In this document: positions 17,369-26,351 of the stretch, piece after piece | How the letters are laid out: every line of letters starts with the position of its first letter | Numbering within the stretch: the first letter of the stretch is position 1 | Assembly (NCBI GenBank): GCA_964549915.1 | Contig: CAZJWX010000003.1 | Span: forward strand, 1 to 64,000 | Source of the DNA: JAUZRW01 sp964549915 | GTDB taxonomy: Bacteria > Chloroflexota > Anaerolineae > Aggregatilineales > Phototrophicaceae | Direction: 5' to 3' | Length of the DNA stretch: 64,000 nucleotides | Made by a program: the position numbers and the translations under genes | Notes under the pieces: model-generated | Told to the model about the DNA's origin: nothing | Database searches by the model: none | Seen by the model: only the letters and a program-made list of their open reading frames with translations

Positions 17369-18583
17369 ATGACCTTCCAACAGATTCGCCAGTCGCGCTT
17401 TTTGCCATCACGTATTCTCTGGCTGAGTTTGCTGACAATTGCCGTGTTCTTTCCGCTGCGGGCGGCGATGTATCCCCACACCGATTTGCTACTGCACTCC
17501 GCCCGGGTGGAGCAGATCCGCCTCTATGGCGACTATGTGAACACCAGCTATCCACTGTTTCATTATGGCGTGATGCTGCTGAATCCCTTCCCTGGCGGAG
17601 AGACTGTCGAAGACCGCATACAAGCCTCGGCAACGGCGGGGCTGGCCGTCATCATCCTCTACGACATCGCGACCGGCATCGTGCTTTACCTGACGCTCGC
17701 GCGATTTTCCGGGCACCCCTTCACGAAGCGATCCTCCTGGGTTTATGTTCCCCTGACGATTGGCTTGCTGCTTGCGACGCCCTTGATACTCTTTGACGGG
17801 CGCACGGAAGGCTTATTCCACCCCTACATCCACCCGAACATCGTCCATAATCCGACATCGCTGGTCGCACGCCCCTTCATGATTGCTCTCTTCTACCTGA
17901 GTTTGCGAGCTTTCGGCACGGACAAGAGCAATCTGCGCTGGGTGATCTTCACGGCCTATATGTCAGTCTTCGCGCTGTTGGCGAAGCCCAGCTACACCAT
18001 CGTTTTGCTACCGGGATTGGCGCTCATCAGCCTGGTTTATTTGCTGCGGCGCAAACCATTGCAGTGGAATATCCTCATCTGGGGGATTGTAATTCCGTCG
18101 ATTGCGGTTCTGGGGTATCAATACACGTACAACTTCATGACACGCTCCAACGGCATGGCGCTGGGGTTCTTCACGGTCTTGCAGGCCTTTGAAATCACAC
18201 TGCCGGAGATTCTCTGGAAGCATTTCCTGTCGATGATCTTCCCGCTGGGGGTGACGCTGGCCTACTGGCACAGGGCAAGGGGGAATCTGGCAATCCAGCT
18301 CTCGTGGCTGATCTGGTTGCTGGGGCTGGTGATGTCGATCTTCATCTACGAGAGCGGAGATCGCATGTTACATTCCAATTTCCGCTGGCCGTTGTGGAAC
18401 GCGACCTTCATGCTCTATGTCGTGACATTCATCTTCTGGGTTCGGCAGTATCGCGGCACATGGCGTGACTGGCGCTTCTCGCTGAATGCAGCCAGTTTTG
18501 CCTTCCACATCATCAACGGCTTTTACTGGTACTGGCTGGTCCTGCAAGTGACCAGTGAACCGGATGTGATCCGGCTGTTTTAA
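17369..18583 (+). CDS. polytopic membrane protein, possible GT-C type
   Basis: A 404-residue protein with about 9-10 membrane segments. I do not recognise the family. The first outer loop has PHTDLLLHSARVEQIRLYGD, an acidic/His pattern similar to those in the first loop of GT-C glycosyltransferases, so a lipid-linked sugar transferase is conceivable. The ATG at 17369 is chosen. The 235-base gap after mutS (17134-17368) holds no clear promoter or terminator. One frame there stays open for about 57 codons without a start, which may be chance. Confidence 0.55.
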   Translation: MTFQQIRQSRFLPSRILWLSLLTIAVFFPLRAAMYPHTDLLLHSARVEQIRLYGDYVNTSYPLFHYGVMLLNPFPGGETVEDRIQASATAGLAVIILYDIATGIVLYLTLARFSGHPFTKRSSWVYVPLTIGLLLATPLILFDGRTEGLFHPYIHPNIVHNPTSLVARPFMIALFYLSLRAFGTDKSNLRWVIFTAYMSVFALLAKPSYTIVLLPGLALISLVYLLRRKPLQWNILIWGIVIPSIAVLGYQYTYNFMTRSNGMALGFFTVLQAFEITLPEILWKHFLSMIFPLGVTLAYWHRARGNLAIQLSWLIWLLGLVMSIFIYESGDRMLHSNFRWPLWNATFMLYVVTFIFWVRQYRGTWRDWRFSLNAASFAFHIINGFYWYWLVLQVTSEPDVIRLF

Positions 18584-18590
18584 CGAAAGA

Positions 18591-18617
18591 GCGGGCGACT
18601 TCGCTGGAGCCGCCCGC
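18591..18617. terminator. hairpin between convergent genes
   Basis: GCGGGCG (18591-18597) pairs with CGCCCGC (18611-18617). On the minus strand TCTTTCGTT follows, so it best serves as terminator for the nitronate monooxygenase-like gene. Confidence 0.5.
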
Positions 18618-18624
18618 CCTGTGC

Positions 18625-20070
18625 TTATTCTGTTACAGGTTCAGCAATGCGTGAGGTCAATGTCGCCAAGACATCTTTCACGCTGTAGTGATCCTGCCCT
18701 TCCGGGATGAACTGGGTGATATTCGGCAGATCATCGCCAGAGGTGATGATGGCGGGTTCTTCGAAGCCGCTCTTGCGCAACTGGTGGAAGCCCGCTGCAC
18801 TACCCAATTGATTGCAGAGGCAGACGCGCCCGACGGTATCCTCCTCCGTGCCGCCCTTCTTGACGTAGGCATCAACGGGTTCAGCGGGGCAGCGGAAGCC
18901 CACCTTTCCATCCTCGCGCTTGTAGATCGTGCGCAGGTAGCCTACATCGCAGATGCGCGGACGTTCCTCGTAAATCGTCGGATCCGCGATGGTTCCAGCA
19001 ACCTGCACCACTTTGAAGGGAAAGCCCGTCGGTGATGCAACCGGATCCGTGCGGACGCGAACGGTGCCATTGATGACGGCATCCAGAACTTTGCGCCGCT
19101 GCTTGGTATCCATGCCGGATTCATCGCAGAAGGCGAAAGCAGTGCCGACCTGAATGCCCTGTGCACCCTCGTCCAAGGCCTCTTGCAGCTTTTCCGGGCT
19201 GCCATACCCGCCCGCCAACCAGAAGGGCAATCCCATCTTGCGGAATTTCTTCAGGTCAACTTCGTCCTTGGGGCCGTAAATCGGTTCGCCATCTTCGTTG
19301 AGAGCCTCCACGCGCGGGGGTGCGTTATGCCCGCCTGCCGTCGGCATTTCGATGACGAAGCCGTTGATTTCGCCGTTGGCGCGTTTGCGCAGTGCCAGCG
19401 CCAGCACCACCGAAGACACAATCGGCAGGAACATCGGACGCTTCAAATCGCCTACGATGTCGGCAATGCCAGGGAAGACCTCATCGGGTTTGAACCAGAC
19501 GCGGATGTCATCGTCCTGGTCAGCGCCCTGCACGTCCAGGCGATAGCTTGCTGGCTGGTGCCTGGCAAAGGCATCCAGCGCACCCGGAATCTGCATCGGG
19601 ATACCCGCACCCATGATGACGTAATCCACGCCTGCCAGCATCGCCCCGTACAATGAGGACAGATTCGGAAGCTGAACTTTCTCCAGCAGGTTGATACCAA
19701 CCGGGTTGTCGTGGCCTTCTTTCGCCAGCCAGACTTCGACAAAATTCGCGACGACCGTCAATTCGTTCAACGCCTGTGTGGGCGTCGTCGTCCACATGGT
19801 CGCACGCTTATAGGGTGTATCCGGCGAGCGCCCGCCTTCCACGTAATACTCGTCCAGAATGCGCTCGGCGACGGATTGCACCGGGAAATGCGCCAATGCA
19901 CGCCGCACATGACCGCCTTCGTCGCCATCCATCAGCCGCGAGATCAAGATCAGCCCGATGCCGGTGCCAGAGATGACGCCCAACTGCCCTTCACGCGAAA
20001 CCGCATTCGCCAACTGCCAGCTTGAGACGGCAACTCCCATCCCCCCCTGGATAATCTTCGGTAGATTCAT
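18625..20070 (-). CDS. nitronate monooxygenase / 2-nitropropane dioxygenase-like flavoprotein
   Basis: A 481-residue FMN-dependent TIM-barrel protein. The N-terminus PKIIQGGMGVAVSSWQLANA, the central MGAGIP and the phosphate-binding WLAGGYGSPEKLQEAL/GIQVGTAFA blocks match the nitronate monooxygenase and FabK-like superfamily. It is longer than usual (310-370 residues): an extra C-terminal region from about residue 340 has several Cys (RPRICDVGYL, FRCPAEPV, GRVCLCNQL). The substrate could be a nitronate or an enoyl thioester. ATG 20070 was chosen over GTG 20085 because GGAGGGG lies seven bases upstream of it. A terminator and a 183-base gap separate it from ctaA. Confidence 0.8.
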   Translation of the reverse strand: MNLPKIIQGGMGVAVSSWQLANAVSREGQLGVISGTGIGLILISRLMDGDEGGHVRRALAHFPVQSVAERILDEYYVEGGRSPDTPYKRATMWTTTPTQALNELTVVANFVEVWLAKEGHDNPVGINLLEKVQLPNLSSLYGAMLAGVDYVIMGAGIPMQIPGALDAFARHQPASYRLDVQGADQDDDIRVWFKPDEVFPGIADIVGDLKRPMFLPIVSSVVLALALRKRANGEINGFVIEMPTAGGHNAPPRVEALNEDGEPIYGPKDEVDLKKFRKMGLPFWLAGGYGSPEKLQEALDEGAQGIQVGTAFAFCDESGMDTKQRRKVLDAVINGTVRVRTDPVASPTGFPFKVVQVAGTIADPTIYEERPRICDVGYLRTIYKREDGKVGFRCPAEPVDAYVKKGGTEEDTVGRVCLCNQLGSAAGFHQLRKSGFEEPAIITSGDDLPNITQFIPEGQDHYSVKDVLATLTSRIAEPVTE

Positions 20071-20210
20071 GTTTTGCCCCTCCACATTCGGAAGTCTCGT
20101 ACACTGTCAACTGTTGTAAGCACTGTAGCGGACGAAACGTTATTCGTGTCGTGACGAAGGGCATGACTTTCCGGGAGATTGGTCACAATTGAGGGATGTT
20201 TGCGCGGGAA

Positions 20211-20245
20211 AGCAGGCCGACACGCCTGTGCCGACCTGTCCTGCT
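20211..20245 (-). terminator. terminator after heme A synthase gene
   Basis: AGCAGG (20211-20216) and CCTGCT (20240-20245) flank an inner stem formed by GTCGGCAC and GTGTCGGC on the minus strand, followed by TTTCCC. It lies 9 bases after the ctaA stop. Confidence 0.5.
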
Positions 20246-20253
20246 CGCGAAGA

Positions 20254-21213
20254 TCAGGTGGTTGCCGTGAGCGGCGTATCTACCGTTTCATCGGCAACGC
20301 TCTCAACCTGCGTCAGTGTATCCGCAGACCAGATAATCAGGATAATCCACATCAAATCTGCCAATAGCAGATGCGTCACCTGCATCCAGACCGGGGCACG
20401 CAAGAAGATATTGAGGATGCCGACGGCAATCTGCACCGCGACCAGCATGATGAGACGCGAAGCGCCATTTTGCACATAGGCGGATTCAGTCTTCTGCTGC
20501 AAGTAGAACGCCATGCCAACCAGATAAAAGCTGACCAGAACGGCAATCACCGGGTGATAGACACGTAAATCGACCAGGAAGTGCCGCACGCCACTGTCTT
20601 CGCCGATGACGCCAGACAGAAAGAGCGTATCGCCCAGGGCAGTCACCGCACCCGCCGCACTCATGACGGCGAAGCCGATCAACGCCACAACAAAGGACAC
20701 CCGCAGCCACCCCGGCGCAGAAATGCTGTAGCGCCCCTTGCCCCGCGAACGCATCGCGCCCCAGGCCGTCAACGTCAGGAAGCCCAGCAGGATCAATGTG
20801 TTGACGAGATGAAGGGCAATCATCACCGCGCGGGCAACGGAGGCGTTATCTCCGACCAGTTCGAAGCGTACCAGTGCAGCGCCCAGCAGCCCTTCAATGA
20901 TGATGAAAATCAGCGACATAACGGACATACGGCGTACGAAACGCTGCACGGGCTGCAAGCGGAATGCCCAGATCACCAGGGCGATCACCAGAATGCCCGC
21001 GAAGGCGCTGGTGACGCGGTGCGCAAACTCGATCAACGTTTCGATCTCTTCCGGGCGTGGAATCACCTCGCCATTACACGTAGGCCAGTGATTGCCACAG
21101 CCCGCGCCAGAGCCTGTAGCGCGTACCACCGCCCCCCACAGAATCACGAAAATATTGTAGCCAACGACAAACCATGCGTACCGAGTAAATGCTTTCATCG
21201 AACGAGAATCCAT
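20254..21213 (-). CDS. ctaA: heme A synthase, COX15/CtaA family
   Basis: A 319-residue membrane protein with eight membrane segments in two four-helix halves. It converts heme O to heme A for cytochrome c oxidase. The four heme-ligand His positions are visible in EFAHRVTS, ALHLVNT, VYHPVIAV and QVTHLLLADL. The first outer loop has GAGCGNHWPTCNG, holding the Cys pair typical of the Gram-positive/Chloroflexi type. No ctaB or oxidase subunit gene lies in this window, so the partners are elsewhere. The ATG at 21213 is used; an internal ATG five codons later is possible. Confidence 0.93.
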   Translation of the reverse strand: MDSRSMKAFTRYAWFVVGYNIFVILWGAVVRATGSGAGCGNHWPTCNGEVIPRPEEIETLIEFAHRVTSAFAGILVIALVIWAFRLQPVQRFVRRMSVMSLIFIIIEGLLGAALVRFELVGDNASVARAVMIALHLVNTLILLGFLTLTAWGAMRSRGKGRYSISAPGWLRVSFVVALIGFAVMSAAGAVTALGDTLFLSGVIGEDSGVRHFLVDLRVYHPVIAVLVSFYLVGMAFYLQQKTESAYVQNGASRLIMLVAVQIAVGILNIFLRAPVWMQVTHLLLADLMWIILIIWSADTLTQVESVADETVDTPLTATT

Positions 21214-21370
21214 TGCTACAGATCAACCGAATTTTCCGGCGTAGTGTATCATAGACTCATGCAGATTTTCACGACTCACTCATACAATCCGCCTGATCTC
21301 CATACATGAACTGCCCTCTAGCAGTATCATGTGAGAGGAAACAGCCAGAAACGACCCGGGAGCGCCTGTG

Positions 21371-23146
21371 ATGACCCTGCCACCAGTACCCTCACCTCAG
21401 AAGTCCACAGCCTTGATGCTGCTGGATCAAATCCGCACGGCTTTAGAAGATGACGATCTCGCCGCTGCCATGCAGCAGGTCGATCAACTGGCCGCGCACA
21501 TCCAGTCCTGGGAGCGCACACAGCGCATCGCCGAAGCACGACAGGAGTTAGATGCCGCGTTGCAAGAGGATGTGCTCGCGTTTGATGGGGCGAATGCGCA
21601 GCAACAGCTCGAACGTTGGGCGGCAGCCGCCGAAGGTGACGACGAGCCGCCAGAATTGCAGCGCTATCGTGAGCGCATCCGGGAGCGCGTGCAGGAGCGC
21701 CAGCGCGAGTTACAAATCGCCGGGGTGCAGGCACGCAGCGAGTCACTGCTGGCGCAGGCCGATGAATTGGAGCGCAGCCAGCAAGCCCCCCACCCCAACT
21801 TCCTCATGGAGCAGTATTACCAGAAGGCCCTCAATATCGTCCTCACGGCGCAAGCGGAATACCCGGATCACGCGACCATTGAGCAATTGGCGCAGCATGT
21901 GGATCGCGTGCAGCAGCAGAAAGAGAGCGCGATGGTACTCTATGAACTGGCGCTCCTGCACGACAAATACAGCAACGCCCTGCACAATCTGGATCAGCTT
22001 CCAGCGGACAGCCTGATTCCACGGTTTGCGCTGATGGACGATGCCTCCGGTCAACGCAGCCTGAGTTACCAGGGTATGGTGGCGATTCCCAATGCACGCA
22101 GCGAAATCACGGCACTGGCGCGGCGTTGGGCAGCAGCGTCTTTGCAGCAGAACCTTCAGACTGCCGATCAGCATCTGAACCTGCACAATCCGCAAGAAGC
22201 GGTGAATGTCCTTGAAGTCGGCCAAAGCGTGACGCAGTTCCTGGACGAAGCGCAGCAAGCACAATTACAAGCCGCCAAGACCAATGCCGCCGAGCAACTG
22301 CGCAGGCTCGAACGAGCGCAAGAACTGCTCGCGAATGCCCAATCGTTGGCGGAGCGCGATCCGCTGCGTGCATGGGAGTCGTTCGCCCAGGCCGAAAGCA
22401 CCTATCGCTGGATTGAAGACCTGAGACAAGTCCGGGAGGCCATTGTACAGGGACTACATGGCCAGTTGCAGCAGACGGTCAATGAGGTAGACCGTATCTT
22501 CCAGGATGAGCGCGACATGGCAACCGTGCGACAGATGGCACGAACAGCGCAGCAGGAATACGCCGACAAGGACGATGCGTTGGAACCACTGTTGGAACGC
22601 CTGCGCGATTATGCGGTGATGGCGCAGGAGTACGAGCAGTACGTCGAAAACGGGCACGAGATTCTACGAGAAGTGCAGACCATAATGCACGAAGATGCCG
22701 TTGCCGCCAACGAACTGCTGAGCCAACTGGAGTCATTCCCAGAATTTGTGCTGGAAGCCTTCGACAACATCTATACGCTGCGCACGCGCATCAACCAGCG
22801 CCTGAATGCAGATCAGGCTTACAGCCGCCTGTACCCGGCGCTCTTCGCCGAAGAGGGCAGCGAAGTCTCGCAGGCCGTGGAAGAGAGCCGCGCGGCATCA
22901 CAGGAGTACCCGGATGATGGGCGCTTCCCGGCACTGGTGCAGGCGCTGCAATACCACCAGGCATTTCTGGCAGCACAGCAGCAGGCAGCCAACGGCGCGA
23001 CGGAGCAGGCGCTACAATTGCTCGTCCCGGTGCTGAACGCGCCGAATCACCCGGATGCCAAACGCGCCCAGGCATTGCAGCAACAGATTCTGCAATCTCG
23101 CCAGCAGCCGCCAGCAACCGCCGGAGATGAACCGCCGTCTGAGTGA
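21371..23146 (+). CDS. large helical/coiled-coil protein, unknown function
   Basis: A 591-residue protein, almost entirely predicted helix and rich in Gln, Ala, Leu and Glu, with no signal peptide or membrane segment. I do not recognise a family. Repeating helical units such as ALEDDDLAAAMQQVDQLAA and QAESTYRWIEDLRQVREAI suggest tetratricopeptide-like or long coiled-coil packing, so a scaffold role is plausible. The composition resembles the helical part of the CpXC protein at 10327. ATG 21371 was chosen over the GTG three bases before it. It precedes the methyltransferase at 23219 by 72 bases. Confidence 0.65.
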   Translation: MTLPPVPSPQKSTALMLLDQIRTALEDDDLAAAMQQVDQLAAHIQSWERTQRIAEARQELDAALQEDVLAFDGANAQQQLERWAAAAEGDDEPPELQRYRERIRERVQERQRELQIAGVQARSESLLAQADELERSQQAPHPNFLMEQYYQKALNIVLTAQAEYPDHATIEQLAQHVDRVQQQKESAMVLYELALLHDKYSNALHNLDQLPADSLIPRFALMDDASGQRSLSYQGMVAIPNARSEITALARRWAAASLQQNLQTADQHLNLHNPQEAVNVLEVGQSVTQFLDEAQQAQLQAAKTNAAEQLRRLERAQELLANAQSLAERDPLRAWESFAQAESTYRWIEDLRQVREAIVQGLHGQLQQTVNEVDRIFQDERDMATVRQMARTAQQEYADKDDALEPLLERLRDYAVMAQEYEQYVENGHEILREVQTIMHEDAVAANELLSQLESFPEFVLEAFDNIYTLRTRINQRLNADQAYSRLYPALFAEEGSEVSQAVEESRAASQEYPDDGRFPALVQALQYHQAFLAAQQQAANGATEQALQLLVPVLNAPNHPDAKRAQALQQQILQSRQQPPATAGDEPPSE

Positions 23147-23218
23147 GGATTCAGGCGTTCTTCAGTTTCAGGGGCTATGCTCCCTGCATGATGGTTTGGT
23201 TGGAATAGGAAAGCGATC

Positions 23219-23848
23219 ATGCAGGAAGCATTACCGAGCGAGTTTTTCCGGCGGCAGGATGAGAGCAGCGATTCCCACTTCTATTCGTTTCCGCGCAAAG
23301 TCGTGCACATTGACGAGGGTGCAATTGCTGCGTTGCGCGATGCGTATGCCCAAATCCTACCAGAAAATGGCGTCTTACTTGATTTGATGAGCAGTTGGCG
23401 CAGTCACTTACCGCCGCAACGAACACATCAGCGGGTCTATGGCCTGGGGATGAATGCCGAAGAAATGGCGGATAATCCGCAGTTGGATGAATACGTCGTT
23501 CACAACCTGAACGATAATCCGCGCCTACCCTACCGGGACGCGCACTTTGATGGAGCCATGTGTGCGGTCTCGGTGCAGTACCTCACCGATCCGGTGCGGG
23601 TCTTCGCCGATGTCAACCGCGTGCTAAAACCGGGCGCACCTTTCGTCGTATCGTTCTCCAACCGCTGCTTTCCCAGCAAAGCCGTTGCGGCCTGGCTGGC
23701 TATGACGGACGAGCAGCATCTGGGGCTGGTCGCCCGTTACTTCGAGCTAGCGGGGAACTGGGAAGGCATCCACGCCCAACAAAAAACATCAGGGCAGCAT
23801 GACCCGATGTTCATTGTCAGCGCAACCAAGTCAGCACAAGCAAGGTGA
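23219..23848 (+). CDS. SAM-dependent methyltransferase, type 11-like
   Basis: A 209-residue protein. Motif I is degenerate (GVLLDLMSSWRSHLP), as in a group of short methyltransferases. YGLGMNAEEM follows as motif II, then PYRDAHFDGAMCAVSVQYL as motif IV and NRVLKPGAPFVVSFSNRCFP as motif V/VI. Substrate unknown. The ATG is preceded by AGGAAAGCGATC. The stop is five bases from the convergent stop of the DUF1385 gene, leaving no room for a separate terminator. Confidence 0.78.
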   Translation: MQEALPSEFFRRQDESSDSHFYSFPRKVVHIDEGAIAALRDAYAQILPENGVLLDLMSSWRSHLPPQRTHQRVYGLGMNAEEMADNPQLDEYVVHNLNDNPRLPYRDAHFDGAMCAVSVQYLTDPVRVFADVNRVLKPGAPFVVSFSNRCFPSKAVAAWLAMTDEQHLGLVARYFELAGNWEGIHAQQKTSGQHDPMFIVSATKSAQAR

Positions 23849-23853
23849 GGCAA

Positions 23854-24945
23854 TCAGTCACCAGCCGGGGCATAGGCCGCTTCCGGACGAGGTTCGGGGA
23901 TTGCGGCCTCTTCCGCCTCAATCAATCCTTCTGAGAGCAACACATGCTTGAAGGACACAATCGCCACCTCGATCATCTCCAGGGTCGGCTGGCGTGTCGT
24001 CAGGTGTTGCAGCATCAGATTGGGCTTCACGATGAAGGAGACGATCGGATTATCAAGATTCTTGGCTGACCAGCGCAGGTACTCGTAGGAGATGCCCGCA
24101 ATCACCGGAATCAACACAATGCGCGAGACGATCAACCAGAAGAACGGCGGACGCCCCAGCAACGAGAAGACCAGCACGCTGACGAAGACCACCGTCAGCA
24201 AGAAAGCCGTGCCACAGCGAGGATGCTCAATCGGGTACTGGGCGACAACTTCCGGAGTCAGCTCGTCGCCCGCTTCATAGGCGTTAATGGTCTTGTGCTC
24301 CGCACCGTGATAGCCGAAGAGCCGTTTGACATCTTCCAGTCGCGCGATCAACGAAATGTAGCCCACGAGCAAGGCAAGCTGGATGACCGCCTCAATGAAG
24401 TTGATCACGGTCGCCTGCCAGCCAATCGGCAGCGCTTCGTAGAAGATGAAAGCGCGTCCGCCCTCTTCCGCAGTTTCGCCTGCCGCGCCTTCTTCCACCA
24501 CCGCGGCATTTTCGCTCTCTGTTGTCGTCAGTCCGAGCAAACTCCCCACGCCAGTAGCAGCGGTCGTCGGCAGCAGGAAGAACAAGCCGATGCCAATCAG
24601 CAGCGAGACCGCAACCGTCACAAAGCCGACCGCGCCGCCAAACGTTGGTGACTCGTCGTCTTCTTCGTCCAGCGCCACATCTGCCGACCACATCAGCGCC
24701 TTCGTACCCAAGACCATCGCATCCCAGAGACCTGTGATACCGCGCAAGAACGGTGTCCTGGCAATGAAGCCCTGATACATAGTCTTGTTCAACGGCTCTT
24801 GATGCACCACAATTTCGCCCTTGGGGTTGCGCACAGCAATGGCGACATCATTTGCGCCGCGCATCAGTACGCCTTCAATGACCGCCTGCCCGCCGTAAGA
24901 GAATTGCAATTCGCCGGGGGCGCGTTTCGGTTTTTGCTCTGCCAC
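23854..24945 (-). CDS. DUF1385 membrane protein (YqhQ-like)
   Basis: A 363-residue protein with about five membrane segments. The N-terminal YGGQAVIEGVLMRGAN and RTPFLRGI blocks, and the conserved HGAEHKTINAYEAGDELTPE and HPRCGTAF blocks, identify DUF1385. A low-complexity Glu/Ala loop of about 35 residues (AVVEEGAAGETAEEGG) is inserted before the fourth membrane segment. Function in the family is unknown. It starts with GTG 24945, with AGGAG eight bases upstream overlapping the preceding TAA. It is the last gene of a recJ-led operon. Confidence 0.88.
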   Translation of the reverse strand: MAEQKPKRAPGELQFSYGGQAVIEGVLMRGANDVAIAVRNPKGEIVVHQEPLNKTMYQGFIARTPFLRGITGLWDAMVLGTKALMWSADVALDEEDDESPTFGGAVGFVTVAVSLLIGIGLFFLLPTTAATGVGSLLGLTTTESENAAVVEEGAAGETAEEGGRAFIFYEALPIGWQATVINFIEAVIQLALLVGYISLIARLEDVKRLFGYHGAEHKTINAYEAGDELTPEVVAQYPIEHPRCGTAFLLTVVFVSVLVFSLLGRPPFFWLIVSRIVLIPVIAGISYEYLRWSAKNLDNPIVSFIVKPNLMLQHLTTRQPTLEMIEVAIVSFKHVLLSEGLIEAEEAAIPEPRPEAAYAPAGD

Positions 24946-24950
24946 GATAG

Positions 24951-26351
24951 TTACTCCTGCTCAAAGACCAGCGGAATCAGTTCATCAGTTGTCGTATCGC
25001 TCACAGTATTTTGCGCGTCTGGCTGCACCAACAGAACCGGAGACCCACCCAGGTAACAGCCTTCGCCTTCTTCACACAAAGCAGGTGAGAGCGACAGGTC
25101 ATAGTATCCGTCTACGGGACGAAGTACAGTTATAGTCCCATCCAGGCCAATACGATAGGCTTTGTTGCTCGTCGCCCCGACGCGGGCAGTGGCTCCCGCG
25201 TCCGTTCGCGCCCAAAGGATGAGGGTCTGCTGCAAATTGCTGTGATGCAGGCGCACCGCTTCTACCTGCTCACTCTGGGCGAAATCCGCCGATACGACAT
25301 CATCAAAACGCCGTGTGACCAGCGCCCAGGCCTCAAACGCGGGACGGGGTGCGGCGGTGGCGGGGTTCAACAAGCCGAAAGACTCGCCGCCGGGAGGCAA
25401 TTCCTGATCGTAGAGCTTGTACGCGGCGATGCGCTCAGCACCGCCAGCCAGCCCCAGCGCAGCCGATTGTATGAGAAAGGCGGCCTGATGTCCCAAACCA
25501 AGCTGGAAAACCGGGCGTTCTACAGGCCATTCCGGGTCATCGGTGGGGGCAGCGTTAGTCTCGTTGATCCAGATGCGCTTCTCCGTCAGGCCATTCGCAT
25601 CCAGCATCTCGCGCATTTCGCGCACGATGTTGTAGACGCTTTCCGTGCGGAAGTAAATGTGCAGGCTCAGCACATCAAAGTAGTAACCATGCTCCGCCGC
25701 CTGCGGGTCTTGCAAGATGCGCTCGACGAGGCGCGACATATACGGTTCCCGCCCCTCATTCACATCGTGCCAGTACGTCGTGCCGGCGAGATGAATCACA
25801 GCGGCAGGGTTGGCCTCCCTGGCAGCCAGATAGGCCACGCGCAGCAAATTGAAGTAATCCTCCAGCTCGCCCTCAAATTCGTAGCCGTAGGTATCGGCAT
25901 CAATATCCGGTTCGTTCCAGATGATGAAGTGCGTCACTCCCCGGCTAGCGTAATAATCAACAGCACGCCGCACGAAATTCGCCCATAGATTGTCGGGATC
26001 ATCAATGGGGAGATTCAGGCCGCGCGGAACGCCAACACCGGGTGTACCGTCCGTTGCCCAGGCTGGCGTATTCTTCAGCAAGGCGACGACTTCGCGGTTG
26101 CACTCATCCGCTGCACGCAGCCAGCGATCATCAACATTGAGCGTATACCAGTCATCCGCGCCTTCAGGTTGGTGCTGCGACCAATCGAAAATGATGCGTT
26201 CCCAGCCCACACCGAGTTCGCAGGTCAATTCCGGGAACCAGAAACCTTCGACGATACCGAAGGGATTGTACTCGCTTGTCGGCGTGTCTTCTTGTGCGAA
26301 GGCCAGAATGGGCAGCAGGAAGAGGGCGAACAGCCAGAGCGAACGTCTCAT
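24951..26351 (-). CDS. secreted glycoside hydrolase-like protein
   Basis: A 466-residue protein with a signal peptide (residues 1-20, ending LAFAQ). The body is a clan-A type TIM barrel: GVGWERIIFDWSQHQP near the start, likely acid/base Glu in FIIWNEPDID, and likely nucleophile Glu in KRIWINETNA. It is most like GH39/GH5-type proteins. A C-terminal strand region (about 350-466) may be an extra beta domain. The ATG shares one base with the recJ TGA (TGATG) and GGAGGA lies six bases upstream, so it is translationally coupled to recJ. The link between DNA repair and a secreted glycosidase looks like operon hitch-hiking rather than shared function. Confidence 0.75.
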   Translation of the reverse strand: MRRSLWLFALFLLPILAFAQEDTPTSEYNPFGIVEGFWFPELTCELGVGWERIIFDWSQHQPEGADDWYTLNVDDRWLRAADECNREVVALLKNTPAWATDGTPGVGVPRGLNLPIDDPDNLWANFVRRAVDYYASRGVTHFIIWNEPDIDADTYGYEFEGELEDYFNLLRVAYLAAREANPAAVIHLAGTTYWHDVNEGREPYMSRLVERILQDPQAAEHGYYFDVLSLHIYFRTESVYNIVREMREMLDANGLTEKRIWINETNAAPTDDPEWPVERPVFQLGLGHQAAFLIQSAALGLAGGAERIAAYKLYDQELPPGGESFGLLNPATAAPRPAFEAWALVTRRFDDVVSADFAQSEQVEAVRLHHSNLQQTLILWARTDAGATARVGATSNKAYRIGLDGTITVLRPVDGYYDLSLSPALCEEGEGCYLGGSPVLLVQPDAQNTVSDTTTDELIPLVFEQE

